The notes beneath the pieces were generated by a model. That model ran no database searches, had not been told where the DNA came from, and worked only from the letters and a program-made list of their open reading frames with translations. Positions 25,271-37,061 of a DNA stretch of 64,000 nucleotides are shown piece after piece. Each line of letters starts with the position of its first letter. Within the stretch, counting starts at the first letter, position 1. The stretch is from contig CAJNOL010000086.1 of NCBI GenBank assembly GCA_905250125.1, positions 221,080 through 285,079 on the forward strand, read 5' to 3'. Position numbers and translations under genes: made by a program. This DNA is from Rotaria sordida (Eukaryota > Rotifera > Eurotatoria > Philodinida > Philodinidae).

Positions 25271-26647
25271 ATTATTCTATATCAAAATCTTGAATTTCGT
25301 TTATTTTATTGGTGTCTGTTGTAGATGTGACACGATGGTAATAGATACACTATGTTAGTTGCTTACAAAGATTTGTTTGAAGGTCACGTGTAAAAAAAAA
25401 GTATATACGATAAGAACAGAACGAACAGCTATGAGACGATGTTTTTTTTTTTGTGCTTTTTTACGATCTGTTTGCTGTCGATGTAAATGAATATATTGAA
25501 TCATCATCCGATGACGTCTATTACGTATATTTACCTGAGGCAATGTAATGTGATGCATAGACATCAATATTATTTATCGATTGTTATTCAATATGAGCAG
25601 AAAGAAGAGAAAAAAAAATAGTATTCATACTTGTATATTTATATGAAAAATCGAAGCGTATGAGAAATAAAAAGAAAAACAACGACGCATATAAGATGTT
25701 TTATTTTGATTATACTATGACCATCTAATCTATAATGAAGATGAGAATAAAAAAGGGTAAACATTTCATGGTTAGTATAGTTGCGGAGTAGTTTAGAAAT
25801 GATTTGGTTTAGATATTCAATAATGATTGATTTTATGTTCACAATATACGACAAATGATTATGTTCTCTATTAAAACATATTTGTTTGCTGCTTTGACAG
25901 ACATATCAAACTAAATAATGAAGTGTTTATTAAATACAAGCATGTAACTATTTAATAACTTTGCTAAGTTTTTGTTTTTATACCTGATTAGATGATCTTT
26001 ATTATTATTAACAGGTAATCTGTGTCTTCTATCATGAATATGTTATATAAGAAGTAAACTATACTTAATTGTACTTTTTCCATTCAAATATCATAGCTTG
26101 ACTAAAGGAGAAATTAGATTCATTTTCTCTTTGAAATTTGATCACGATGGTAGTTTATTAGAACAATCTATAACAATTATGTATTGTTGAATGTACATTT
26201 GGTTAGTTTAGTAATCAATGTTCTTAGTGTCAGTCGAATCGATTCATTTCTTAGATATGGGAAATAGATTCTCAAATATTATCACGTTATTACTTTTTTG
26301 ATGATATCAAACCTTTCGAAAATGTTTTCTCTAAACATGTTACACAAGTTTAACTTCATTTATTTAACTGTACTCATTTTATACAATATATACGTGCATT
26401 ACGGTGAATAACTTCTATGTTGATATCGTATCGTCAATATCTAACTGTACTTATAATTTTTTAATGATGTGTTGTTAGTAATAATTAATCAAGATCAATA
26501 GCAAGATAGAAACAATGACGTAAAAGTTGAAATATTTCAAATTTCATTCCTAAAAATTGTCAACAGGCAGAGGAATAATAGGATAAACTATATTGCACTG
26601 ATCAATAGTTTTGCAATAAACGTGTTTTTCGTACCAATTAATAAGAC
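25271..26647. other. Intergenic, no supported gene
   Basis: This is AT-rich sequence upstream of the minus-strand microprotein. It may hold that gene's promoter or a 5' untranslated exon, but no motif settles it. The open frames here are short, and His/Met/Tyr-rich as expected of noise. Confidence 0.5.
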
Positions 26648-26655
26648 TAGTGCAT

Positions 26656-27964
26656 CAGAGATGCTCGTCGGGGCACCCAGATGGTCGGGGCCCATGGAGA
26701 ACCCATGGGGTGACGCCCCAAATGGGGATGGGGCGATATGTTACCCCATCATCTTCCCCACAATGGTGGATTTTCGCAAATTCATTTCCCTGCCCATGGG
26801 GTGGACCATGGGGTGAAAAATCTTTTAACCCCATGGTCTAAATGAACTTTTATCATTTATGAAATCGTTTGAAAAAAATGGATGACGAGGTTGTAAAAAT
26901 TGTCTTATCGTCGTACAAATAATACAGAATGTTACACGTTCTTCCTATATATTTTCTCTTTTGTTCTTCATTTTTGTTTCCCGTTGTTTTTCTTTCGTAT
27001 TCAAGTAATACTATGAAAACGACGTTCCACTCTTTCGTTTTCTTTCTATAATTTTATAGTTACCTTCACTATTTCTTTCATTTTTCCAGCCGCCATTACT
27101 TCTTCTCTTTACTTTCTGTGTTCATCTTTCCATCAGTGACATACTTAGAGTATACCAAAAGTAGTGGTGCAAGTTCTGTAATTCGCTATAACACGTTTTA
27201 AGAAACTTTCTCTCTATATAGTTTGATAGAGAAAAGAATGCTCCATATTTCTATAGTATATGATTATACTTCAACTAATATTATAATAATAAAATTTCGA
27301 TAAGATCTATTTTGTTCACATGTATTACAACAACATGAATGCTAGCAAGTATTTTCTTTTAAATAACTTTTGACAAAAAGAAGATAGAGAACTGCAGTTT
27401 TCACTATTAAAATCAGGAGATGAAGATGCATCGAATTGTATATTATATATTTTTTTAATATTGATTTCTGAAGTATTTTTATTCAATTTTCTAACCGCCA
27501 GTAAAATGGTTTTTTATGGATAAAATGGAAAAGCAGAAAAGTTATCTTTTATTATAGAAATTGCTAGAAAATCGTATCAGAAGCGCCACTAGAATATAAA
27601 TTATTGATGTCAAACGTCTGCAGTCTGTAGATTTTCGATTAGTGATTTGAATCTACACTTGATAATTGAAATTTCACTATAAACAACTTACTAAATAGAT
27701 TTGTTCTTAAAAAAGTCAATTTAAAAAGCCACAGAAAACAGATCAAGAAATTCTGTCATATATAATTTGAATGAATTATCTTTTCTGTTCGCCCTATGGG
27801 TGGGGCGAAGGGCGCCCATGGTCGGGGGTGAGCTGAAGTTCAAAAACCCAGACTCCCCATAGATGGGGAAAGTGATTTTATAAAAATTGGCTTGTGGGGA
27901 ACCCTGCGCATGGAAAGCCCATGGGCCCCATGGGGCGCTGAAAAATATCACATGAGCATCTCTG
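26656..27964. mobile_element. Non-autonomous hAT-like transposon with 8-bp target duplication
   Basis: The direct 8-bp repeats TAGTGCAT lie at 26648-26655 and 27965-27972. They enclose an element whose ends are the inverted repeat CAGAGATGCTC (26656-26666 and its complement 27954-27964). An 8-bp duplication and a CAG-starting TIR are the hallmarks of hAT elements. Just inside each end is a strikingly GC-rich block of CCCATGGGG-type palindromes (about 26668-26835 and 27790-27940), in sharp contrast to the AT-rich centre. No transposase frame is present. It lies between the microprotein and the ART-TPR pseudogene. Confidence 0.8.
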
Positions 27965-27972
27965 TAGTGCAT

Positions 27973-28448
27973 GTGTGTGGATGAACTAAAGACCAACACT
28001 GACATTGATAGAGGCATCGATATCAAATGTATTGATTCAAGCGTCACTTTGTCATATTGGCGAAAAATAAGGAATTGTTATTGAATGCAGTAAAACCCAT
28101 TTAAGAGAATTTGCTTAAAATAGGCTTCTCATTTAATCTTTTGATGTTCAAATATGTTTCTGATTTTGACCGTAGTAAAATTTGTAAAACTTTTTGAACA
28201 AACTGAGAGAACTGCCTAAATTCAGAAAAGATCTTACGAATTTTAACTCAGTAAAACTTTTTCCAACAATCATAGGATATCAAGTATTTATCGGGATTCA
28301 ATAATAGCCATCTCTTGAAGATGTTCAATTCCCTTATGTCCTATTGAATACTTATGAAGGGTCATTATATTAATTATAATTTTTTCCTCTAGGAACACCA
28401 ATGATTAAAGGATGAAATAAAATAGCATATAAACAGAAAAATGCTATT
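27973..28448. other. Short intergenic stretch
   Basis: This lies between the hAT-like element and the 3' end of the ART-TPR pseudogene. It is AT-rich and nothing is recognised in it. Confidence 0.5.
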
Positions 28449-30624
28449 TCAAGGACGTTTTATTATAACTTTGCCTAACCGCATTATCGCAGTGGATTCT
28501 CTTAATTTTTCTAGCTTTTCAATAGTCTCTCTTGTATTTACGATATGCGGATGTTCTGGTGACAGATTCATTTGAAAAATTCTATTTGCCATTTCGATGT
28601 TCGTGCGTGCTAAATCTAGTTCATTCATGAGCATGTAAACGAGTCCGATATTGTTATATGAAGATGCTAGCTGTATATGATTGGATGGAAGGGATTTTCG
28701 TTCGATTTCTAGACCTTGTTGCATATATGACAATGCTAAAGTTTGATCATGTTTATGAGAATACACGGTTCCTATATTCATCAATGTTGTAGCAATTTTA
28801 GGATGATTATCCGGAAGTAGTTTCTTCAGAATTTCTAAACATTCACTATGGCTCTTTAATGCCAAATCGTATTTGTATTGGTGCTCTATAAATAGTACCC
28901 ATATTGTCATATATAGATGCAGTTGTTAAATGATCATGTCCAACACTTTCTAATTTATATTTAAGAGCTTGTTGATAAGCTTCAAGTGCCTTGCTATAAT
29001 CTGGTATATAATTGTAAACAGTGCCAATATCATTGTACAAATCTCCCACCGATGTTTTGTCAATTGACGATAAATTTGATTTGATATCAAGAGACATATT
29101 CAAGTTTTCTAATGCTTCTTTATAATATCCTTTTTCACGGGCAATATTTCCTAGGTTCCAATAACAAGATGCACGTCTTAAAAAATCATCTCATGCCAAT
29201 GAATTCAAATGTCGTTGAAAACATTTGGCTGCCCTGTCAATTTTACCCATTTTCTTTAAAAGAAGACCGAGTGAAGTTAGATTTGGACACTCGGCTATAT
29301 CACTTTTCATTGATTTTAATACATCTTTCAATTCGTTATCATTTTCTCCACATAAAATAAGCTTCACTATCCACAACTTTTCGTTTTCATCATAAACTAT
29401 GTTTTGTAGTTTGAAAACTGAACCCAACATAAACAAGATTTCTTTTTCATCTGTATATGAACCAAAATGACTTATTTCTGCAAATGGCTTTGCATCTATT
29501 CGACGAGTAGTAGCATGAATTTCAAATAAAATACGTTTGCGTGTGTTGTCATTTGGATCAGTAGACGATTCAGCAAACATACGTGCTACGTCACGATCTT
29601 TGCTAGTCGATAGGAAACTGTTCATAGATATGAGATTACCAATGTGTGTTCTTAGTTTATTTAATTCTCTTAATGCCATTGCTTGTCCGCGATATACAGT
29701 GACAATTGTATCTGGAAAATTCTTTTGTTCTTCTCGTAGTTGATAATATAAATCTCGTATTAGCAAACGTAATATAATCATTTTATCGATATCACTGCTA
29801 CGAAGTACTTTATTTAAGAGTTCAAAGACAAATGGTTCTTTTATGTGCCATTGAATTGCATTGGATGGTCTATAGCTATTTATAAATTCACAGATTTTTG
29901 TCCATTGAGTTTCGTCTCGACAAAGAAATTCATGACACATTCCATACAATTCATCTATTGTTCCTGTTAAAGAAGTCATTCGTAATAAAACTTCAATAAG
30001 TAACTGCATCCATATAAAATTTCCATTTTCTGTTGATAAATTAGTGTGTGTATTTTCTTTTAAATCAAAAACATTGAATGGTATCGAACTATGAAATCTG
30101 ATACGCGTCATATTTAGCGGAGATTGTGCAACTGGTAATATCGAGTCTTGTCGTTGATCATCCAATATAATATGATTATCTATTATTATTCCAACTAATT
30201 CTTCAATATTTTCAACGACTGCTTGAATCTAAAATGAATTCATAAAGATTGCTAGTCTACTCTATGATCATAATCAACTTACCTTTCGATAATCTACTGA
30301 CCATATTTGGTTTTTTATTTCATTTTTTGGCATGGAATAAATATAAATAGCCTCTATTTGTGGAAAATCATGCATATACAATACAGTATGTCTTCCGAAT
30401 AGGCAAGAAATGATTAATACAATTTTTTGATTTTGTACGTTTACTATATAGTCAATACATTCATTCACATTCACAAACATTTTTATGTAGCCAAGTAGTT
30501 CGCATAGTTTTGTTTGAGTTTCTAAGGTTTTTTCATTAATGTTGGCACTTTTTTCAAGCCATATAAATATAAAAGGTTGTGACTTCTCGTCTGATGACAT
30601 CATGATGATTGCAATGGAAAACAA
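28449..30624 (-). pseudogene. ADP-ribosyltransferase with receiver-like N-terminus and TPR repeats, broken
   Basis: Exon 1 (30624-30283) encodes a domain like the receiver-type N-terminus common on bdelloid ART proteins: FIFIWLEK, an internal KIVLIISC strand, and a HDFPQIEAIYIYS segment. A 54-nt intron (30229-30282) leads to exon 2 from 30228. The ART part shows the R-S-E signature: TVYRGQ, SFLSTS and EKE in TDEKEILF. TPR/kinesin-light-chain-like repeats follow (LYNDIGTVY, TTLMNIGTVY, SSYNNIGLVY) down to the stop at 28449. Two lesions disrupt it: an in-frame TGA at 29193-29191 just before the TPRs, and a one-base frameshift near 28885-28895. The ART catalytic part itself is open, so a truncated enzyme could still be made. 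The start could be the internal Met at 30606. Assembly error is the alternative. Confidence 0.8.
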
Positions 30625-32227
30625 TTTCAGTCAAGGATATTGATTAGTGCATATATGTTTTCAAATCGTTAAATATCTTTTTTTTGATTATATGCACTTG
30701 TAAATTTCTTTTTCTTCAAGGTGCACAGTAACTTGTTGTTTGCCTGTCTATAAAAGATATGGACCACTCAAATAGTCATAAAGAAGTATGCAATATAAAA
30801 ACAATATAATCTTATCAAGACAAGTCGTGGTTAAGTCACTGATTTATGTTCGATTGATAAAACAATTTATTGTAATGACGACTACAGTAATCAATGTAGA
30901 ATTGGATTCAATATCTAGCACAACTGTTTAGAACAATCATAGTTCCAGTGATCAAAAAGTGAGCCAAGCCGATCGAACAGTCCGCCTCATTGACATTTTT
31001 TGTATGCGTTGCATTAATAAAGATTATTTCATCTCTCAAGGTCACCATTAACGATATTCGATCATGGCCGTTCGCGATATTCCGTTTTTTACCATTTAAT
31101 TGTCATTGTGAGAATATTAGAAAGTGATTTCACTGGATTTGTTCTCTCTCTCTCCGCATTAGTGTTGTTCGATTAGAAATGTCGGAGTGAAACGCAAGAA
31201 GATTCGCTCGCTCGTGGACCAAGTGCACTAGATGGATCGTTAGCTGGTGAAATCACAGTTTCGATCACATATTGTCTCGATGTATTATTTCCTTTTTTTT
31301 TCTTCCAATCTTTTGTTTTGATTTCTTCAGACGTGGCGAGGACTTATATTATACTTGCTAAGGTAATCATCATTATGTTAATGATGTTTCTGATGTTCTT
31401 ATTAGAAGATCCAGTACGTGTTGCTCGTGTCTTTTGAAGGACATCAACAATGAGTGGGTTGTATTTGTTAGTTATGACGGCGTGTGGGTTCGATACACGT
31501 CAATATACAATTAAAACGATATTAAACTGAAGCTAGTCTTACATTGCATATACTTTTGCAAAAAATGTAAGAAGTTTTTCCTTTGTTATACAATCAGACT
31601 TCCATCAGCATTCTAAAATCGAAATACAATTTCTATTTTCAACACTTCCACACAACTAATTGTTTAGGATATGGGTATGACGATGAGGATGAAGAAAAAT
31701 GCTCACTAGTAACCATACGTACACTTTGCTGTTTTTGAAGAGTTCAAAAAATACCGCTCAAATTGAAGATGAATAAATAATGTACCTGCAACTGTTGCTA
31801 GATAGTCCTGCTCGTTAGTTTGTTTAATCATACAACTCTGAGAACGAACACAACAATAAATAATTAGCCGTTCAGTCTATAGTAATCTTTACTTTCTACA
31901 GCATCTTTAAATTATAATAAGCATGTTTGACGAGAGAGCATTCTTGATCCCAATCTCGTCACTTTTGCTCTTGTTTATGTTAACATTGAAAAGATGCTCC
32001 ACTTTACACAACATAGAAGAATAGCATGCAGGTAAAAAGTAATGTCTAGCTACTCTCGAATGAAACATTGTTGCTGTTATCAACAGCTCCAGTATCTTGT
32101 TTCTTTTTCGCTTTTAAATGTTATCATCTATGAAAAACGAACGGACATTCATCTTCACTAATCATAAACATACCTGAGATCGACAAGAATAAACAATAAC
32201 AACCATAAAGCTATCTACTCAAGAATC
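30625..32227. other. Divergent intergenic region
   Basis: This 1.6-kb stretch separates the minus-strand ART gene from the plus-strand membrane-protein gene, so both promoters should lie here. No TATA element or other motif is convincing. A CT run (TTCTCTCTCTCTC) lies at about 31142-31154. No coding sequence is supported. Confidence 0.5.
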
Positions 32228-33136
32228 ATGTGTGAATTATGTCCTAGAATCAAAAATAGTTTTTTCGTAAGAAAAATTATTTCTCCAATAATGATACTAG
32301 TCAGTATTTGTTTAACAGTCTTTTTTATTGTTTCAAATGCACAAAATTATAATAGATATGAAAACCGTGATTCATATGTAGTATACCATGTTGCAAATAC
32401 AACTTCGGACTACTATATCATCAGAGCGAACATGAATGATACTAAAAATTGTTCATCGAACGCTCTATTTACCTTTGATGTAACAACTGTATACGAAAAT
32501 ATTATTAGCAAGCAAGGAAGACAAAATATTCTGTTCATTACTGTCTTTTGGTTGAGTACAATTGTTGCTGTACTTCTCAGTATATTCGACATCATTTTGG
32601 CATTAATAGATCAATGCATGCAGCATCATATAAACTATGAGTCTGTCGAAGAGAACAATTTATTTGTATACAAATTAATGAGTTCGATTGGTTCTCAATT
32701 TCTTCACAAAGGTTCATTTATTTTTCCGACGTATTTTATCACTATTTTTGACTATACTCAATTGTGTCTACCGCATCACAACAAAGCATCATTGTTCATT
32801 CTCCATCATACCTATATTGGTATTGTTATATCATTATGTGGTATGGGCTATTTAATACTATGGACATTAGCTTGTTGGGATTCACAACGCCATCAATATT
32901 TCAAAGACGTTATATGGGTGAAATGTATTGAAGTTTTAACGTGTCGTCATAAACGAGTATCTTTGATGGTGTTTATCCTTTTGTGTTTAGCTGTTATTCC
33001 AATAGGTGTCTACGGCATGTTTGTATGGATAACATCATTGATGGAATATGTTTTGACGACAAAAGCAGTTTTAATAGGTTTCCATTTTATTCTAGGCGTC
33101 GTTCATGATATGATTAAACATTGTAAACGTTATTAA
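32228..33136 (+). CDS. Orphan multi-pass membrane protein (302 aa)
   Basis: This is a single-exon open frame with ATG at 32228 and TAA at 33134-33136. Hydrophobic segments lie at about residues 18-37, 101-127, 163-180 (weak), 194-217, 244-271 and 279-295, suggesting five or six TM helices. The loop between the first two carries three N-glycosylation sequons (NTT, NDT, NCS) and so is probably extracellular. The N-terminus is short and Cys/Lys/Arg-containing (MCELCPRIKN). A short basic tail ends HCKRY. I do not recognise the family and no 7TM GPCR motif (DRY, NPxxY) is present. The length, start and lack of stops support a real gene. Confidence 0.7.
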   Translation: MCELCPRIKNSFFVRKIISPIMILVSICLTVFFIVSNAQNYNRYENRDSYVVYHVANTTSDYYIIRANMNDTKNCSSNALFTFDVTTVYENIISKQGRQNILFITVFWLSTIVAVLLSIFDIILALIDQCMQHHINYESVEENNLFVYKLMSSIGSQFLHKGSFIFPTYFITIFDYTQLCLPHHNKASLFILHHTYIGIVISLCGMGYLILWTLACWDSQRHQYFKDVIWVKCIEVLTCRHKRVSLMVFILLCLAVIPIGVYGMFVWITSLMEYVLTTKAVLIGFHFILGVVHDMIKHCKRY

Positions 33137-33838
33137 AACTTTTAGAATTCAAGTAATGAACGATTTCAGTTGTTGTTTTCATTCACATCTGACTGTTCAA
33201 CTTGCTAGATAAATGGAATTGCAAAAGTAAAAAAAAGAACATGATCCAGAATATAATGATCTTCAATAGTTGCATATATCGTCCTATTCAACATCGAAAG
33301 AGATTTTTCACTGACTCATTCATATGATACGGGTTTATTTTGTTGTCATTTGGACGTTTAAAATACTTCTGTAAAATGTTTCTAGAAAAGTGACAAGTAC
33401 GATGAAATTATTTTTGTTTTTGCTTATCAGCATCCAAGAGATAAAAGAAAGAACAGCTTTGTTACGGGTAATGTCGTTTATGTGCAATATGACTGATTGA
33501 CTGTCAACTATCTGTTGACCAATAATATTTACATGAGTTGAATCGTCAGAGAGGCATAGCTAACTGCAAATAGTATTGTGTTTAATGTTGTATAAAGAAG
33601 AAGCAGCATTTCTCTTTTTGACCTCTATTTTCATTTAATACTTTGCTACTTCTCTATTGGTTGCTTCATCTGAACGTTTCATCGCACCCACTAAAGAAGC
33701 AACAAAAGAACAATATACAATCTCTGAATAAATGTACTGGCACATTCGAAAGTCTTAAGTCGAAAAAACAGACATAGAGGAAATGTCAAATTGAACTTTA
33801 ACAATTTTCGGAACATATACTACCGTCACGAACGAAGG

Positions 33839-33906
33839 GTATGGGTGTGAGTGTGATGTCTATGCATTGTTTTCATTCACAGCCACGGGCACACTCACAC
33901 CCACAC
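33839..33906. repeat. GTGTGGG-type hairpin
   Basis: The left arm 33839-33855 (GTATGGGTGTGAGTGTG) pairs with 33890-33906 at 16 of 17 positions. The loop is 34 nt. Confidence 0.6.
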
Positions 33907-34375
33907 CTACAAGGGAACTGCGGGACCGTGACCAAAGCTTTTCTACGTGTTCATGAGCGTGATCTTGATCAAGTTTTCCTAAGGGTTGCGAAACAACTGT
34001 CGATCAACAATTAGAAATTGTACATTTTCAAATTTTTGTTTTTACTTCGGTTTTCAAATATTTTAAATACAATAAAAAGATTAATGAAATGCCTAGAAAT
34101 TTCTAATTACTATCAAAACTATAGACACCAAATTGTTAGTAACTATTTATCTTTTCTATCGCATTATATCGTCATGAATATTAGTCAAGTCATCGCAATC
34201 ATCACCACTGTTACATCAATAGATATCCCATGTCTCTCTAAACAAATATAGCGCACATTTTAAAAATTCCGCCAGGACCACGTTACCATGACCGTGACCG
34301 GAGCTAATTTTTATCTTTTATCAGTGACCGTGATCGTGATCGTGATCAAAACAAAGTTGGTCACGCAGTTTCCTA

Positions 34376-34445
34376 ACACCCACACCCCATATACACACCC
34401 ACATGCCCATCCACACGCACACGCACACCCCATACCCACACCCAT
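34376..34445. repeat. C-rich ACACCC/CACACG tract
   Basis: This is an imperfect run of ACACCC, CACACG and CCCATA units, i.e. the C-rich strand of the TGTGGG-like motif seen elsewhere in the window. Confidence 0.6.
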
Positions 34446-35260
34446 GTTGTGTTTATTTCGTAATTGTTAAACTTTGAAATTATTCACCATGGATTTAAAT
34501 GAAATGATGAGAAAAATGGTTAAATAGACTACTTTTGCTATACGGCCCGATGATTTTTCAAAAACAAAGCCAACAACATAAAAACTTTGAAAATTATTAA
34601 GAACGACACAATAGTGATAGACATGAGGCACATAGGCACGCTTCGAATGATATCATTTTTGTTGAATAAAAGTTTGATTGGACGTCATACAATGAAAAAT
34701 AGCGGAGACTTATGACAAAGCTGACCAAAATAATGTAATGCTTCGGATCTCATATTTTGCCTATAGGTGAAAGTAAATGAAATTATAAGGCGCCTTCAAG
34801 AATAAACGTCTATAGGCTTCCTTTCGAGAGTTATAGTTATTTTGCTGGCTTTTATTGTGTGTAAAATACTTTCCGAAATACTAAATGATGAAAATATAAT
34901 AAAAAAGTTTTGATCCTAACTTCTATCCACTATTGTATTAAACTGCAGTTTGTTCTAATAGGAAAAATAAATTTCAAATTAAAATGAAGAAATTCCCTTT
35001 TTATGTCATTAAAATATTTAATAATATCTTTGTTAAGAAGTAAAACAAATGATGCTCTTTTTTCATAAGAATATATTTCCATGTATATTTATGTGTTACA
35101 TCAGTTTTAGAAAAAAAAAGGTAGTCAAAACTTGACATGAATGGATGATTCATCTTATTTTTATATTGCATCATCCATAGAAAAAAATATATATTTCTTT
35201 TCGTTCTGGTCAATAAATGAAAGTAGTGTTTGAATAAAAAAGAATAGAATATGAGTAACA

Positions 35261-35268
35261 AAAAAAAA
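35261..35268 (-). terminator. Pol III T-run terminator of tRNA-Gly
   Basis: The plus-strand A8 gives T8 on the minus strand, starting eight bases after the tRNA 3' end. Confidence 0.7.
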
Positions 35269-35276
35269 GAATGAAT

Positions 35277-35346
35277 GCACCAGCCGGGAGTCGAACCCGA
35301 GTGGCTCGTGTGGAAGACGAGGATTCTACCGTTAAATTACCGGTGC
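35277..35346 (-). tRNA. tRNA-Gly (anticodon UCC)
   Basis: The 70-nt reverse strand folds as a full cloverleaf. The acceptor stem is GCACCGG with CTGGTGC (one G-T). A D-arm with AACGGTAGA follows. The anticodon stem CTCGT/ACGAG has loop CTTCCAC, giving anticodon TCC. The T-arm carries GGTTCGACTCC. A run of eight T follows the 3' end on the minus strand (complement of 35261-35268), as expected for Pol III termination. CCA is not encoded, as normal in animals. It is nuclear-type and appears functional. Confidence 0.93.
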
Positions 35347-37061
35347 TTATCGATACTATGTACGAATTCCTTCAAATTGATGGATTTTATAAGGAGGATT
35401 TCACAATTATTCCATTCAAATGATTACATTGTTTGAGTTGAATAGCAGAATAGGGACTAACAGATTCGCTAATTTTGTTTTTTGACATAAACCAAGTCAT
35501 CGATAAGAAGTACATAGGTTCAAGTCATGTCTCAATTCATTGACTTAGATTTTCGTTTAAGGTTTTTTGGGTGTGGGTATGGGTGTTCCCTTCATCAACG
35601 ACCACTTCACAAACACACACCCATACACCCCAACCACTGCACAATTTATTACCGAAAACTGACGACGAAGCTGAGAAAGTTCTATGGCAAAGATAAAAAA
35701 GTATGGCATCATCGCTTTGAATCACAGTTCAACAATCAACATTGCAAGAAGATCGTTCAATAAGATGAAGGTATCTAACGAAATTGTATTTGGCTTCGAA
35801 CTCAATTTATAGCAGTATAATAGCGTCTCCTTTTGAGAGAATCATTGATCTTCTTAGATATGGCATATGCGAAGTCTAGCACAGCAATTATGTTAAATAA
35901 GTCTATTATTAGATATTCATGAAGAGCAATAATGAATGTGTCAATAAGAAAAACTACTACTGTTTTGTGGCTGTCATTCATAGAATTTCAAAAGTCTATT
36001 TATTGATCGCCGTAAACGATGACGACAACAACAATAAAGACGATTTCGATAGTGAACTTAACGAGAAGAACCAACAAGACAAATCGAAAAGTACCAGTTC
36101 CTTTTCGCTTCACATTTGGTGAGAGAAAACGACAAGATAGTCTAACTTTGCCTTTCCTTTATCCAAAGTTATCAACCGAATGCGTCAACACGAATCGAGT
36201 ACAAAGTTAAAGAAAGAGTTGAAAATTTAATTGATCATTCTTGTTTATGATAGACTAATTTCGGAATCAGCGACGATTTGCTAGACAACAAAAGCTTTTT
36301 TTTTCATCCTATCATTCTATGGTTTCGATTCTACAAGCAGTCTAAAGATGAGTCTTTCTGTTTATATTCGAAAAAATGATCGAAATCAAGTCGAAACACT
36401 TAGCTATTGCAATATTGTGTTATCGTTATTCACATCTCAACAAATATCAGCTGTCGATTTAAAAGAACACCGAAAATATATCTGATGAATGTGACGATGG
36501 GGGAATAACACAAACTTGGCCCGCATTTCTTCATCTATCTTGGTTTGGATAAAATTAAGAATAATCTGCAGTTGTTCCGAAAAAAAACAAGCAAAAAGTT
36601 GTCCGATTCTCATTTGTCCTCTCAATACCGTTGATGGCAGACACTTTGAACAAACTTTTCAGCCCAAGTAGCTGATTCGTGAACGTTTCGAATAAATCTT
36701 TTGTCATCTCAAGTCGACCATATCTTTTTCATTGAATCCATATTGTTCTATGAATGGTGATTTTCTCGAATAGCTCACAAAATGTGAACATATTTTTTTA
36801 ATCTTTTATGAAGTAATTCTAGTATGCTGTCTCTTTCTACAATTACTTTTGTGTGTTAACCAAAGGCAAAGCATAGTCGGATGATTGAAATGAAATGAAA
36901 CAAAAATGGGTAAATGAAATAATGAAAGAATGAGACCTGTCGGCCTCTGTTAGTAATAAAAAATAATCGTGTCCAAAAAAAAAAACAAGAGTTTAAAATA
37001 CCAATTACAATGATATTCGTTGATATCATTGAGTTTTTCTTTACATGCGGTGATAGTTCGG
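35347..37061. other. Intergenic, no supported gene
   Basis: This lies between the tRNA and the PLAC8-family gene. Apart from the hairpin at 35569-35630 I see nothing structured. The open frames are short and overlap on opposite strands. Confidence 0.5.
35569..35630. repeat. GTGTGGG-type hairpin
   Basis: The arms are GGGTGTGGGTATGGGTGTT (35569-35587) and its imperfect complement AACACACACCCATACACCCC (35611-35630), with a loop of about 23 nt. Confidence 0.55.

Larger units (their letters stand above)
33137..35276. other. Gene-poor DNA with GTGTGGG-type and CGTGATC-type repeats
   Basis: No gene is supported. It holds a GTGTGAGTG hairpin (33839-33906), two related CCGTGACC...GTGATC blocks (about 33925-33970 and 34288-34368) and a C-rich ACACCC tract (34376-34445). 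Confidence 0.6.

Noticed and set aside
26622..26841. Overlapping open frames in the CCCATGGGG block
   Set aside because: Same cause: low-complexity palindromic transposon end read in two frames.
27721..28047. 108-codon minus-strand frame with Pro/Ala/Trp-rich segments
   Set aside because: It is a translation of the GC-rich palindromic end of the hAT-like element, not a gene.
31478..31505. GGGTTCGATAC box B-like motif
   Set aside because: No cloverleaf can be built around it; a lone box B is expected by chance.
34376..34445. Possible CRISPR-like array
   Set aside because: Units are short, imperfect and lack spacers; it is a simple C-rich repeat in a eukaryotic genome.
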